In this document: positions 28,643 to 38,121 of the stretch, piece after piece
Position numbering within the stretch: the first letter of the stretch is position 1
Layout of the letters: the number at the start of each line of letters is the position of its first letter
Source of the DNA: Chitinophagaceae bacterium
GTDB lineage: Bacteria > Bacteroidota > Bacteroidia > Chitinophagales > Chitinophagaceae
NCBI GenBank assembly: GCA_947488765.1
Contig: CANLAE010000003.1
Location: forward strand, 1-64,000
Direction of reading: 5' to 3'
DNA: 64,000 bases
The notes under the pieces: generated by a model
Database searches by the model: none
What the model was told of the DNA's origin: nothing
The model's input: only the letters and a program-made list of their open reading frames with translations
Translations under genes and position numbers: made by a program

Positions 28643-28667
28643 CACTTCTAAATTTAGAACTGAAATT

Positions 28668-31600
28668 TTAATGAGTATTTTTATGTTGTAATATATATTC
28701 TGAGGGGGAAACTTTATAATATGATTTGAACCATTTAGAAAAATATTGTGGATTCGAATGACCAATTGTATAAGCAACCTCGGATATATTCATTCCTGAA
28801 TTTAGCAGAAGTTGGGCAGCTTTTTTTAATCTTATAGTATCAACAAAATCTTTTCCAGTGTTACCTGTAATTGCTTTTATTTTTCGAAAAAAAGTGGAAC
28901 GACTCATGGCTAAAGTTTGAGCTAAATTATTAATATTTAATTCAGGTTCGCCAATATGATCTTCTACATATTTAATTAATTTTTCCAAAAATTCGGCATC
29001 TTTAGTATTTGTAGTAATTTCTTTTGGATTAGGGAATTGGTTGTTTGTAAAAAGTTGTCTTAGTTTTTCTCTGGAATCAATTAAATTTTTAATTGTTAGA
29101 CCTAGTAATTTAATATTAAACGGTTTGGGAATAAAGTTATCTGCTCCTGTTTCTATTCCCTTCAGTTGACTACTAGAATCGGCTCTTGCTGTTAATAAAA
29201 TGATTGGTATATGTGAAGTATTTAAATCGGTCTTAAGGACATTACAAAGTTCAAAACCATCCATTAAAGGCATAACAATATCACTAATAATTACATCTGG
29301 TTGATACTGATTTGCCAACTCAACGCCAATTTTTCCATTTGGTGCAATAATTACATTGTAAGTTTCTGACAAGTAATTTCTTATACTCTCTAATAATTCT
29401 AAATTGTCATCAACATAAAGAATGATAGCTTTAGTTGGATCTAATTCATCTATATGTTTATTTAAAAATACTTTTGGTTCATTTATTATATTTTGATATT
29501 CAACGCTCCTTAAAACATTTGTAAAATCAGATTTCAATATTACGTTATCAGCCTTCTCTTCATTTAAGTATACATCATCCTTTAAAGGCAAACTTATAAT
29601 AAATTCAGAGCCAATCCCAGGTTTGCTTGTCACTGATATGAATCCCTTATGAACTTCTATAAGGTTTTTCGCAAGAGACAAGCCTATTCCAAAACCCTTT
29701 TCATAGGAGTCATTATTACCTCCTTTATGATAAAACCTATCAAATATTTTTAATAAATTGTCTTTTTCAATACCTACTCCATTGTCAATTACACTTATCT
29801 CAAGAAACTCATTGCTTTCCGATGGATAAATTAATACTTCAACTGTACCACCATTTTTTGTATATTTTATAGCATTCGAAATTAAATTATTAAATACTTT
29901 AGCAAGTGCATTTGCATCGTACCAAATGAAAAATTCGGGTTGAAAATTTTTAAGAGATAATTTTATATTTTGTTTTACCGCCAAAGATTCGAAGGCTACT
30001 AAAATATTTCTAAGAAAAATAACAATGTCGCTTTTTCTTACACTAAGCTGATAATTTCCTATTTCAATTTTTTGTATTTCAAGTAACTCATTTGTAAGAC
30101 TCAACATTTGATTTACATTTTTCTCAATGCCTAAAGCTTCTTTTTCTTGTTCTTTATTAAGTTTTAAATTTACAATAAGCCGCTCAACTGAACATATGAT
30201 TAGTGTAAGAGGTGTTCTGATTTCATGAGATATATTGATAAAAAATTGAAGTTTTGATTCATTCACTTTCTCAATTTGTTCTCGGTATTGCTTTTCTAAT
30301 AATACTTTGTTTTTATTTTGAACTCTCTTTTTGGTGATAGAAGCTACCAGAATTACCAAGCCTATAAGAATAAGCAAATACAATAAAATTGCATAAATAG
30401 AACCCCAAAAAGAAGGACGTATTTCAAGATGCATTGATGTATAAGTAGTATTCCAAACGCCATCTTCGTTAGATGCTTTTACTTTAAATATGTAATTTCC
30501 CTTGGGCAGATTTACATATTCAGCCATTCTAATATCTGAGGTTGTATAAATCCAATCTTTATCAAACCCCTCAAGCATATAGGCATATTTACATTTTATT
30601 GGGTTTATATAGTTAAATAAAATAAAATTAAACTTTAAATTGTTTTCTGTATATGGCAGTATTAGTTTATTAGAATTGTTTAATTCTCTTTTGTAGTTTG
30701 CATTAATACCATTGATAAAAATATTTTGAATAACAACAGGTTCTATGAAATTATCGTAATTCATATATTTAGGTGAAAATTCAGATACACCATTAATGCC
30801 ACCAAAATACATTACTGCTTTATCATCCATAAACGAGGCATGTTCTGCAAATTCGTAATCTTGAATACCATCGTTTATATCGTAATGAATTATTTTATGT
30901 GTTAATTTATTAAATTTAACCAACCCTCTATTTGTGCCTACCCACAAATTGCCAGTGTTATCGCTTTGTATAGATTGTATTAAGTTACTTGGAAAACCAT
31001 TTTGGATAGAAAAAACTTTAGTATTGAAAATTTTACCAGAAGTATTTGTTTGAAAATTAATAATGCCATTTCTCGTACCTATCCAATAATTATTAGCACT
31101 GTCTAAATAGATATCGCAGATGTATTTGCTGATTGTTTTATCTTTAAATTCCTGATTTATAGAAATGAATTTCGATACATTGTCATTCTTATCTAATTCA
31201 ACCTTAACCAAGCCACTCATCTCTAACCCAACCCAAATACAGTTTAACTTTAAATCGAATTTAATGCAACGAACTGTATTTTGAAATTGATAATCCTGTA
31301 ATAACTTATTTTCATAATTCGATATTTCAGAAATCTTATAATTATCCGTTAAAACAAAACTTAATAACTTTTTACTTGTGCCAATCCAGTATTTTTTTGA
31401 TTTATTACAAATTGAAAAAATAGTGCCTTGTATACCATTGCCTAAAAATTGTTTTTCGGCTTTAATATTTTCTTTATCGTATGTAATTAAATATAGTCCA
31501 TCTGAAGTGCCTGCTAAGCAATGGGTTTTATCAATTTCTGATAATGCAAAAATTGAGAGATTTTTAAGCAAAAAATTTATATTCTTTCGTTTTTCAAGGT

Positions 31601-32798
31601 CATAAATGTATAAGCCTTCAAAAAGTGTTCCTAACCATAATCTGTTATAAGCATCCTTTGTAATAGAACGTATATAGTTGTTAGGCGAAATAACAGACAA
31701 GTTATTCGCATCATATGTAATTTGATAATTCTTAAATTTAATGCCTGCAGTATTTTTGTAAAAAACGCCACTCCCTAAAGAACCTAACCATAATGTATTA
31801 TCACGTGATTGATAGATACTTTTAATTTTATTACTTGGAATTTCAGATTCACTTATTTTGACAGGTAATAAATTATTTTTTTCTAACGCTTCCTTTGGTA
31901 TAACAAATACGCCATTGCCTCGAGTTGTTATCCACAAATCATTTTTTTCATCCTGTAAAATATCAGTTATTCTAGAAAAAGAAGTATTTGGATTTTTAGG
32001 AGATACTTTTAGAGTTGTATACAATCCTTTACTTTCTTTTATTTGAAAAAGTCCATGATTGGCTGTGCCAGCCCATAAATTTGAATAATTATCTTTATAT
32101 ATTACAGTAACTTCTATATCTGAAATATTATCTGGTACAATTTCATATATTACCGCCAACTTTTTATCAACTATTTTAGATATAATAACATGATTATTGG
32201 CAATTAATAAGTAATTATCGTATTTGTCCTTCTTATAAACCTTTATCCCTTCTAGCTTTAATGTTGATTGAAGTTTGCAATTATTGATTTCAGCACAAAT
32301 CTTTTTTGCTATTGCATCCGTAAAAAGGCTTTTTACAGTATTAATTTCCCACAATCCATCTTTACTACTAGCTAAGATTTTCCCATCAATTAATTTCATG
32401 GAAAGAATAGTATGTGTGAAAATACTTTCCTTAGGACTGTATTTATTAAGATTGTAAAACTTTTCTGTAACTGGATTGAATACCGAGATACCTTCAAGTG
32501 TGGCTATCCATATATTTCCTACAGAATCTTGCAAAATAGACTGTATGGTATTGCCACATAAATCATTACACGAATCTCCTCTGTAAAAAGTCTTAAATGT
32601 AAAGCCATCATACCGATTTAACCCATAATGTGTACCAAACCACATATAGCCATCTTTATCTTGAAAAATAGCGAAAATGCCATTTTGAGATAACCCTTGT
32701 TTATTATCAATTTTTTTAAAATATTGATTTGATTGACCAGCACATATCATAGCTGTCAAGCAAAAACTTAGAATTAGTATAAAATAAGAACGAAACAT
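28668..32798 (-). CDS. Hybrid two-component system sensor/regulator (HTCS) of the sulfated-galactan locus
   Basis: With start ATG 32798 the protein has 1376 residues. Signal peptide (1-20), a double beta-propeller of two-component regulator repeats (about 25-690, e.g. GYMWFGTHYGLNRYDG, GNLWVGTNRGLVKFN), a Y_Y_Y domain (about 710-780), a membrane helix (about 795-815), HisKA with ISHEIRTPLT, HATPase with NLISNAIKYT, a receiver domain with the phospho-Asp in IISDIVMPLMDG, and an AraC-type DNA-binding domain at the end. It senses a periplasmic oligosaccharide and activates its polysaccharide locus directly. It faces the same way as the sulfatase genes upstream. The longer 32867 start has no signal peptide at its N-terminus and is rejected. 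Confidence 0.95.
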   Translation of the reverse strand: MFRSYFILILSFCLTAMICAGQSNQYFKKIDNKQGLSQNGIFAIFQDKDGYMWFGTHYGLNRYDGFTFKTFYRGDSCNDLCGNTIQSILQDSVGNIWIATLEGISVFNPVTEKFYNLNKYSPKESIFTHTILSMKLIDGKILASSKDGLWEINTVKSLFTDAIAKKICAEINNCKLQSTLKLEGIKVYKKDKYDNYLLIANNHVIISKIVDKKLAVIYEIVPDNISDIEVTVIYKDNYSNLWAGTANHGLFQIKESKGLYTTLKVSPKNPNTSFSRITDILQDEKNDLWITTRGNGVFVIPKEALEKNNLLPVKISESEIPSNKIKSIYQSRDNTLWLGSLGSGVFYKNTAGIKFKNYQITYDANNLSVISPNNYIRSITKDAYNRLWLGTLFEGLYIYDLEKRKNINFLLKNLSIFALSEIDKTHCLAGTSDGLYLITYDKENIKAEKQFLGNGIQGTIFSICNKSKKYWIGTSKKLLSFVLTDNYKISEISNYENKLLQDYQFQNTVRCIKFDLKLNCIWVGLEMSGLVKVELDKNDNVSKFISINQEFKDKTISKYICDIYLDSANNYWIGTRNGIINFQTNTSGKIFNTKVFSIQNGFPSNLIQSIQSDNTGNLWVGTNRGLVKFNKLTHKIIHYDINDGIQDYEFAEHASFMDDKAVMYFGGINGVSEFSPKYMNYDNFIEPVVIQNIFINGINANYKRELNNSNKLILPYTENNLKFNFILFNYINPIKCKYAYMLEGFDKDWIYTTSDIRMAEYVNLPKGNYIFKVKASNEDGVWNTTYTSMHLEIRPSFWGSIYAILLYLLILIGLVILVASITKKRVQNKNKVLLEKQYREQIEKVNESKLQFFINISHEIRTPLTLIICSVERLIVNLKLNKEQEKEALGIEKNVNQMLSLTNELLEIQKIEIGNYQLSVRKSDIVIFLRNILVAFESLAVKQNIKLSLKNFQPEFFIWYDANALAKVFNNLISNAIKYTKNGGTVEVLIYPSESNEFLEISVIDNGVGIEKDNLLKIFDRFYHKGGNNDSYEKGFGIGLSLAKNLIEVHKGFISVTSKPGIGSEFIISLPLKDDVYLNEEKADNVILKSDFTNVLRSVEYQNIINEPKVFLNKHIDELDPTKAIILYVDDNLELLESIRNYLSETYNVIIAPNGKIGVELANQYQPDVIISDIVMPLMDGFELCNVLKTDLNTSHIPIILLTARADSSSQLKGIETGADNFIPKPFNIKLLGLTIKNLIDSREKLRQLFTNNQFPNPKEITTNTKDAEFLEKLIKYVEDHIGEPELNINNLAQTLAMSRSTFFRKIKAITGNTGKDFVDTIRLKKAAQLLLNSGMNISEVAYTIGHSNPQYFSKWFKSYYKVSPSEYILQHKNTH

Positions 32799-32977
32799 TA
32801 AAGCCTGTTTAATAATAGATAAAAGTAGTTTTAAATTATTTTTTGCTTGAGTTTCGCAAATTAGCAATATTATTTTGGACTTTCAATGAAATGTTTAAAA
32901 TAGGCTTTAGTTATAAAAAATACTTTAAATCAACAGAAAGTATACTTATTTTTTATACTTTAGCTACTATTGAATAA

Positions 32978-33009
32978 AAAAAGAAGTAAGGATAAACTTA
33001 CTTCTTTTT
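32978..33009 (-). terminator. Terminator after the FGE gene
   Basis: A 13-bp perfect inverted repeat (AAAAAGAAGTAAG, CTTACTTCTTTTT) with 6-nt loop, 64 bp beyond the FGE stop and upstream of the HTCS gene. Confidence 0.85.
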
Positions 33010-33072
33010 AGAATAGTACTTTTATTTATGGTAAATACAGTATCTTTTTTTAGGGCTAGTCAAATAAAAAGT

Positions 33073-34224
33073 TTATTTGCTTTTCACACATCTAAAACCT
33101 GTGTTACTGCTACCTGAGTCGCTACTACTTTTCATCCTACGAGAGACTCTATAACCTGTACAATAACTTTTATTGCACATAAACGAACCACCACGTAACG
33201 ATTTCTTGGGTGTATAAGGTTCTTCGGGGTCGTAACTTGTATTTGGCCCTTTTGGGTTTTTAACACCACCTGTCTTATTCATAGTTTTATAATAATCGTT
33301 TCTATACCAATCACTACACCATTCCCAGACGTTACCTGCCATATCGTACAAGCCATAGCCATTGGGTGCATAGCTTTTTACAGGTGCTACACCATAATAA
33401 CCATCTCTTTTTGTATTTATATTGGGGAACTTTCCTTCCCAAGTATTGGCTTTGGGTTTACCTGCATCTAAGTTTTCATTACCCCAGCTATATACATTAT
33501 CTAACAATCCACCTCTTGCAGCCCATTCCCATTCGGCCTCAGTTGGTAAGCGCTTACCAGTCCATTTTGCATAAGCCATCGCATCATCCCAAGATACTTG
33601 CACAACTGGCAAGTTATCTTTCCCTTTAATGGTAGAATTTGGTCCATCAGGATGACGCCAATTTGCACCCTGCACCCAACTCCACCACTGAGCATAATTG
33701 TTTAAATCAACCTCTTGTTTTGGTGGTGTAAAAACCAATGAAGATGCAACTAATTTATCATCTGGTGGCTTTGGAGTATTTGGGGGTAATTGCTTTTTCA
33801 ATTCTTCCCAGTTAGGTTTTTGTTCCGCAGTAGTAACATAATGCGTAGCATTTACAAAAGCAGCAAACTCAGCATTGGTTACTTCGTGTTCATCTATCAA
33901 AAAAGCATCTACACTTACTTGGTGTTTCGGATACTCATCATCTAAAGCTTGATTATCATCTGCACCCATCATATATGTGCCAGCAGGTATGCTTACCATA
34001 CCGTCGGTTGACGCATTTTTACTTGCCATAATATTTTGCGTACTATCTGCTACCGCACCAAATCTTGATGGAATGTTGGAATGACAACTGATAGATGATG
34101 TGTCTTTATATTGAGTAATACTATCTGCAATTATTGTAGGATTTTCATTGGTTTTGCAAGAGGATATGCAAATGGCAAATAATATTGTAAATATATTAAT
34201 TGAGAATTTTATTTTAATACCCAT
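33073..34224 (-). CDS. Lipoprotein formylglycine-generating enzyme (sulfatase-activating)
   Basis: A 383-residue FGE-sulfatase domain protein. An N-terminal lipobox (ICISSC, lipidated Cys23) predicts a membrane-anchored periplasmic protein. The domain (about 76-381) has IPAGTYMMGADD, RLPTEAEWEWAARGG and GNVWEWCSDWY. Both catalytic cysteines of true FGE are present: Cys350 and Cys355 in RGGSFMCNKSYC, matching the C-x4-C pair of human FGE (Cys336/Cys341). It would oxidise the active-site Cys of sulfatases to formylglycine with oxygen and copper. The locus encodes five Cys-type sulfatases, its evident clients. Family proteins lacking these cysteines have other roles, so the residues matter. Confidence 0.88.
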   Translation of the reverse strand: MGIKIKFSINIFTILFAICISSCKTNENPTIIADSITQYKDTSSISCHSNIPSRFGAVADSTQNIMASKNASTDGMVSIPAGTYMMGADDNQALDDEYPKHQVSVDAFLIDEHEVTNAEFAAFVNATHYVTTAEQKPNWEELKKQLPPNTPKPPDDKLVASSLVFTPPKQEVDLNNYAQWWSWVQGANWRHPDGPNSTIKGKDNLPVVQVSWDDAMAYAKWTGKRLPTEAEWEWAARGGLLDNVYSWGNENLDAGKPKANTWEGKFPNINTKRDGYYGVAPVKSYAPNGYGLYDMAGNVWEWCSDWYRNDYYKTMNKTGGVKNPKGPNTSYDPEEPYTPKKSLRGGSFMCNKSYCTGYRVSRRMKSSSDSGSSNTGFRCVKSK

Positions 34225-34391
34225 GCATGTATTTATAAATGTGAATAATAAAAAACGAAAGAAAACAAAATACTAATTGAATACAAATAAGGCTATGCCA
34301 ACTTTTTTTACAAAAGTGAATTGTCTTAAAATAGGGTTGCACTTAAAATGTAATATCTAAACCTATTTTAGGCCAAGTCATGCAGAGAACC

Positions 34392-36161
34392 TTATAAATT
34401 TTTTGTTATTTCAATCATGTGAAAAACATCATCTTCTTGATCTTCGTTTACTAGTGAAAAATCACTATTTTTTTGGCCTTTATTTGCAAATGCCCCATCT
34501 TTAATAGTTATTGTTTTTTCAACCCATTTTCCACTATTGGTTTTAGCGATAGTGATTCCTATTTTATCTGAATTGGATTCCCCATCATATCTAAAAGAAA
34601 ATTTACCAATTCCTTCATCTAGATAAATTAATTTAATACCTACATAACCCTTTTCCTTTTGAGATAAAAATTGGTCATCTAGATCAAAATACATTCTATT
34701 TTTATTGCTTTTATTTTCAAAAGAGCGAGCATATCTCCCATAAGGCTGATTCGTTGGTCCAATCCTCCACAATCCAACACTAGTTTGATTGGCATCAATC
34801 TGTGTAATAAATCGACTGTAATTTCTGGCTATCAAACCAAAACCAACATCATTCATCGCTTTGGCTTCAAAAAGATAATTTTGTCCTTTAAGTGTTGTCG
34901 CAGCATTTAAGTCGCCGACTTTTGCCCCATATTTTCTAAATTCTGATTCAATTTTCAATACCCTTTCCTTATTGCTTTGTTTCGCTTCTCCATAGGTACT
35001 CACATCAAAACGTGCAGTATCTGCAGCATCTAGTACATCACGAAAGGCAATAAATGCATATGGACTTGACTGCGGTTTTTTATGGTAAGAATACTTAGAG
35101 CTAAATTCGAATCCTTCATTATACAAACCTGTTTTAACGGTATTATAATCAACCTCCCATAGATCTAAGCCTCTGTCAACCGTTGATATTGCTGTCCAGT
35201 AATAGTTCCAAATTTTATTTTCTTTAAAAATCTCACCTTCACCAAATTTAGAAAACTCGCCACGTACAAATTCAGGTTTCTTGCCATTCAACCCGTAAAA
35301 AGTTGGTCGCAGTTGGTTGTCCTGCTTTATTTCATCATTGGCTTGATACCCTATTGCAATAGTGAATTGCTGCTTGCGAAGATCAATTTGGTAATTTTTT
35401 CTAAGCCAATTGGCATAAAGCTGTTCACCCAATTTTTGTTCATTTTTTGAATTTACAAGTTCGTTAGTATCTCCCTCATCATCAACATTGAAAAGAAATT
35501 TTATGTGCTTTAGTTCTGGCCTATCAAAAGCTTCATAAAAGCGAACAGTTGCACCACTACAAAATTCAAGGTATTGTTGAGCACTGATTTTAAATTCAGG
35601 AGTTATTGGGGTGCCTTTATAAAGTTGCTTGTCACCTGTAGAACCAAAAGCAGGTTGTATAAATGAAAAAGCTTCCCGATTTTCTTTTGGAAGACTGGCA
35701 ATATGCTCTGCAAGTTTTCCAATAAATTTGTAAAAAAAGTTGATATAATTTTTATCTAGGTAGAATGGAAATACATCTTTGGCACTTCTGTTACCTCCTT
35801 TGCAAGCAACTTTTGGCACGCCTTGATCGTAAATCCATTCTGGTGAATGAGGTCCAGTCCATAAAACAAAATAGTAATAATATTTTCCTTTAACTGCATT
35901 ATGTATTTTTTCGTCCATTTTTGACCAGTCATAAACACCATTCTGAGGCTCCAAATCACTCCATTTTATACGGTCTGCCATTCCTTTTATAAATGGAAAT
36001 AATTTAGTATTAATTTGTCCACTTGTTTTATTAGTATAAAAGCCAGCCCAAATAGGACGCTCAAAAGACTTCACATGGTCGCTGGTTATTTTTTGTGCAA
36101 ATAAAGAAGTATTGATGCTCAATAAATAAAAACAAGTAAATAACAATTTATATTTTTTCAT
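34392..36161 (-). CDS. Exported GH42-like (clan GH-A-like) protein, paralogue P1
   Basis: With start ATG 36161 the protein has 589 residues and a signal peptide (MKKYKLLFTCFYLLSINTSLFAQ). A TIM-barrel-like domain begins with an RIKWSDLEPQNGVYDWSKMD pattern typical of GH42-like enzymes. The strand-4 region reads FGSTGDKQLYKG (Asp177, Lys178) and the strand-7 region FGEGE (candidate nucleophile Glu308). A C-terminal beta-sandwich (about 430-589) ends with VNEDQEDDVFHMIEI. It is the most divergent of five family members in this locus, lacks the Glu seen after TGD in P3-P5, and may have altered chemistry. It lies 28 bp downstream of an alpha-galactosidase gene. Confidence 0.72.
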   Translation of the reverse strand: MKKYKLLFTCFYLLSINTSLFAQKITSDHVKSFERPIWAGFYTNKTSGQINTKLFPFIKGMADRIKWSDLEPQNGVYDWSKMDEKIHNAVKGKYYYYFVLWTGPHSPEWIYDQGVPKVACKGGNRSAKDVFPFYLDKNYINFFYKFIGKLAEHIASLPKENREAFSFIQPAFGSTGDKQLYKGTPITPEFKISAQQYLEFCSGATVRFYEAFDRPELKHIKFLFNVDDEGDTNELVNSKNEQKLGEQLYANWLRKNYQIDLRKQQFTIAIGYQANDEIKQDNQLRPTFYGLNGKKPEFVRGEFSKFGEGEIFKENKIWNYYWTAISTVDRGLDLWEVDYNTVKTGLYNEGFEFSSKYSYHKKPQSSPYAFIAFRDVLDAADTARFDVSTYGEAKQSNKERVLKIESEFRKYGAKVGDLNAATTLKGQNYLFEAKAMNDVGFGLIARNYSRFITQIDANQTSVGLWRIGPTNQPYGRYARSFENKSNKNRMYFDLDDQFLSQKEKGYVGIKLIYLDEGIGKFSFRYDGESNSDKIGITIAKTNSGKWVEKTITIKDGAFANKGQKNSDFSLVNEDQEDDVFHMIEITKNL

Positions 36162-36189
36162 TATTATATTTTTATTGAGCTCCAGTGAA

Positions 36190-38037
36190 TTATTTTGATT
36201 TAATTTCCTGACATAGCTGGTTAAAAGATTTATTCCCTTCATATTTCAGGATTTTAGAATGACGACCTTCTAAATGGATAGGATTTTGTTTTCCAAAATC
36301 TTGCAATGCGTATTCTTTAGATTTATCGCTCCAATTAAAAATGCCCAAATAAATATCTTTACCCTTACGAGCAATGATTAACTCAAAGCCATCACTTTTA
36401 TTAGTTGCATGTTTCCAAAAATCCAATGGCACAGTCTCATCCATAACAGGAAACTCAAAAACATCATTTATAAGTGCCTTACGCTCTGATCGAAGTGTTA
36501 CTAAGTTATCGCTATGCAAACGTGCTGTACCGTACAATTTGTTGAAGTCAGCCCACATTTGTGCCTCATTCATTGTCATACTGCCACCATTTTTAATTTT
36601 TTCTTGAGATACCTTTTCATCTTCATCAATACCTTCTCTGAAAACTAGGTAATCAGCATCGCCATTAAATACTTTGCCACTTAAATAGAAGTTACTTAAG
36701 TTGGCAAGGCATCTTTCTGGAAAAGCTTCGTAAAGTGGATGAATATCACCACCAGTACGCATACCATCAACAAAACCAATGCATGGCCCAAAAACAGCAG
36801 AGCAACCAAGAAAATAAGAATCATTACCCATCGATTCCCGCATGGTTTTCATCCCTAGACGGAAACGTTCAACACTTGTGATAGTAGGATCATAGGCTTT
36901 GATGGTTTTAACATTTTTGTTTTTCTCCTTCACAAAGTCTTCTAATCCGTAGCGCATAAAGTCAATTTTAAAATAACGTACGCCCCAGTTATTTTTCATA
37001 TTTTTTATACAATCTTGAATATGTGCCCTTGCACCAGGATGAGAATAATCGAAATAAGTATTTTTCATTACTTTATCTGGCATTACAACGGTCTCAACTA
37101 TTAAATTTCCATCTTGATCATGCAAAAAATATTCAGGATGCGTTTTACAAATCTCCGAATTAGCATCACCTCTAAATCCATCAAAATGTAAGCCTGGTGT
37201 TTTACCTTCTGAGGTAATACGTGAAATTATTTGTTTAAGACCGCCTGGCAACATATTAGGTCGCAAGGTTTTATAATCACCACGTTCTGTCCACCAACCG
37301 CCATCAATTTGAACCATATTTGCCTTTGGTGCAAGCTTATTTAACTGATCCATATTGTCATAAATGTCTTTTGGTGTAAACACCCTACCGTAATAATCCC
37401 AAGTAGCCCAACCTTTAAAATCTGCTGGTTTAAGTGTCGTTATTTTATTTTCTGCTGCAATAGCTGTACCAAATTGATTCAATAAATCAAGCCAATTATT
37501 GGTACGTTTTAATACGATTTGTTCGTACTGAATAGTTTGACCGGGTTTAAGTTGTTTGCCTTCGCCATTAGACCATATTTCAAAAACACCATCTTTTTGA
37601 ATGAAATTTGGCAGGAAAATACGCCATGATAGAGAACCTGCGAAAACATACTGCCCATCTGCAAGACGAACCATTTCGTACATTCTACTAGAGCTTTTTT
37701 TGGTTTGAGTGGCGATAGTTTGGCGTAACAACGGTGTTTGACCCATACAGCTACCACCATACACCATTTCCAAATTGTCGGTTAGTATTTCGTTAATTGG
37801 TATACTAACACTTATTTTTTCAATTGTAAGTGGCAGTTGTCCTTTGTTAGAAAGCGAAATCATCAATCGTTGAAATCCATTCGCTTGGTCTTTTAAAGTT
37901 TGTGTAGTTGTTACTGGCTGGTTTGCTGTTACATTCACCTTGATATTATTCCATGTTTTTGGTGTTTGTGCATAAGCCAAAAAGTTTCCGAACATCGTTA
38001 TTAATAATAAAATTGCAAATTTTCTTTTCATAATCAT
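36190..38037 (-). CDS. Exported alpha-galactosidase-like enzyme (GH36/GH27-like, first copy)
   Basis: A 615-residue protein with signal peptide (1-24). An N-terminal beta-sandwich is followed by a TIM barrel with MVQIDGGWW, the nucleophile motif YFKIDF (Asp359), the acid/base motif RTGGD (Asp431), and a short C-terminal beta domain. This fits clan GH-D alpha-galactosidases. With GalM/GalK/GalT and the SSS transporter in the same locus, release of D-galactose from an alpha-linked galactan is likely. Closest family (GH36 or GH27) is not settled. It lies 84 bp after paralogue P2. Confidence 0.82.
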   Translation of the reverse strand: MIMKRKFAILLLITMFGNFLAYAQTPKTWNNIKVNVTANQPVTTTQTLKDQANGFQRLMISLSNKGQLPLTIEKISVSIPINEILTDNLEMVYGGSCMGQTPLLRQTIATQTKKSSSRMYEMVRLADGQYVFAGSLSWRIFLPNFIQKDGVFEIWSNGEGKQLKPGQTIQYEQIVLKRTNNWLDLLNQFGTAIAAENKITTLKPADFKGWATWDYYGRVFTPKDIYDNMDQLNKLAPKANMVQIDGGWWTERGDYKTLRPNMLPGGLKQIISRITSEGKTPGLHFDGFRGDANSEICKTHPEYFLHDQDGNLIVETVVMPDKVMKNTYFDYSHPGARAHIQDCIKNMKNNWGVRYFKIDFMRYGLEDFVKEKNKNVKTIKAYDPTITSVERFRLGMKTMRESMGNDSYFLGCSAVFGPCIGFVDGMRTGGDIHPLYEAFPERCLANLSNFYLSGKVFNGDADYLVFREGIDEDEKVSQEKIKNGGSMTMNEAQMWADFNKLYGTARLHSDNLVTLRSERKALINDVFEFPVMDETVPLDFWKHATNKSDGFELIIARKGKDIYLGIFNWSDKSKEYALQDFGKQNPIHLEGRHSKILKYEGNKSFNQLCQEIKSK

Positions 38038-38121
38038 TGATTTACTTGTGCCTATTTTTTAGTTCGATTTAAAAAAATTAATGTTATTATATAATTTATT
38101 TTATTTTGGTATGTAAAACCT

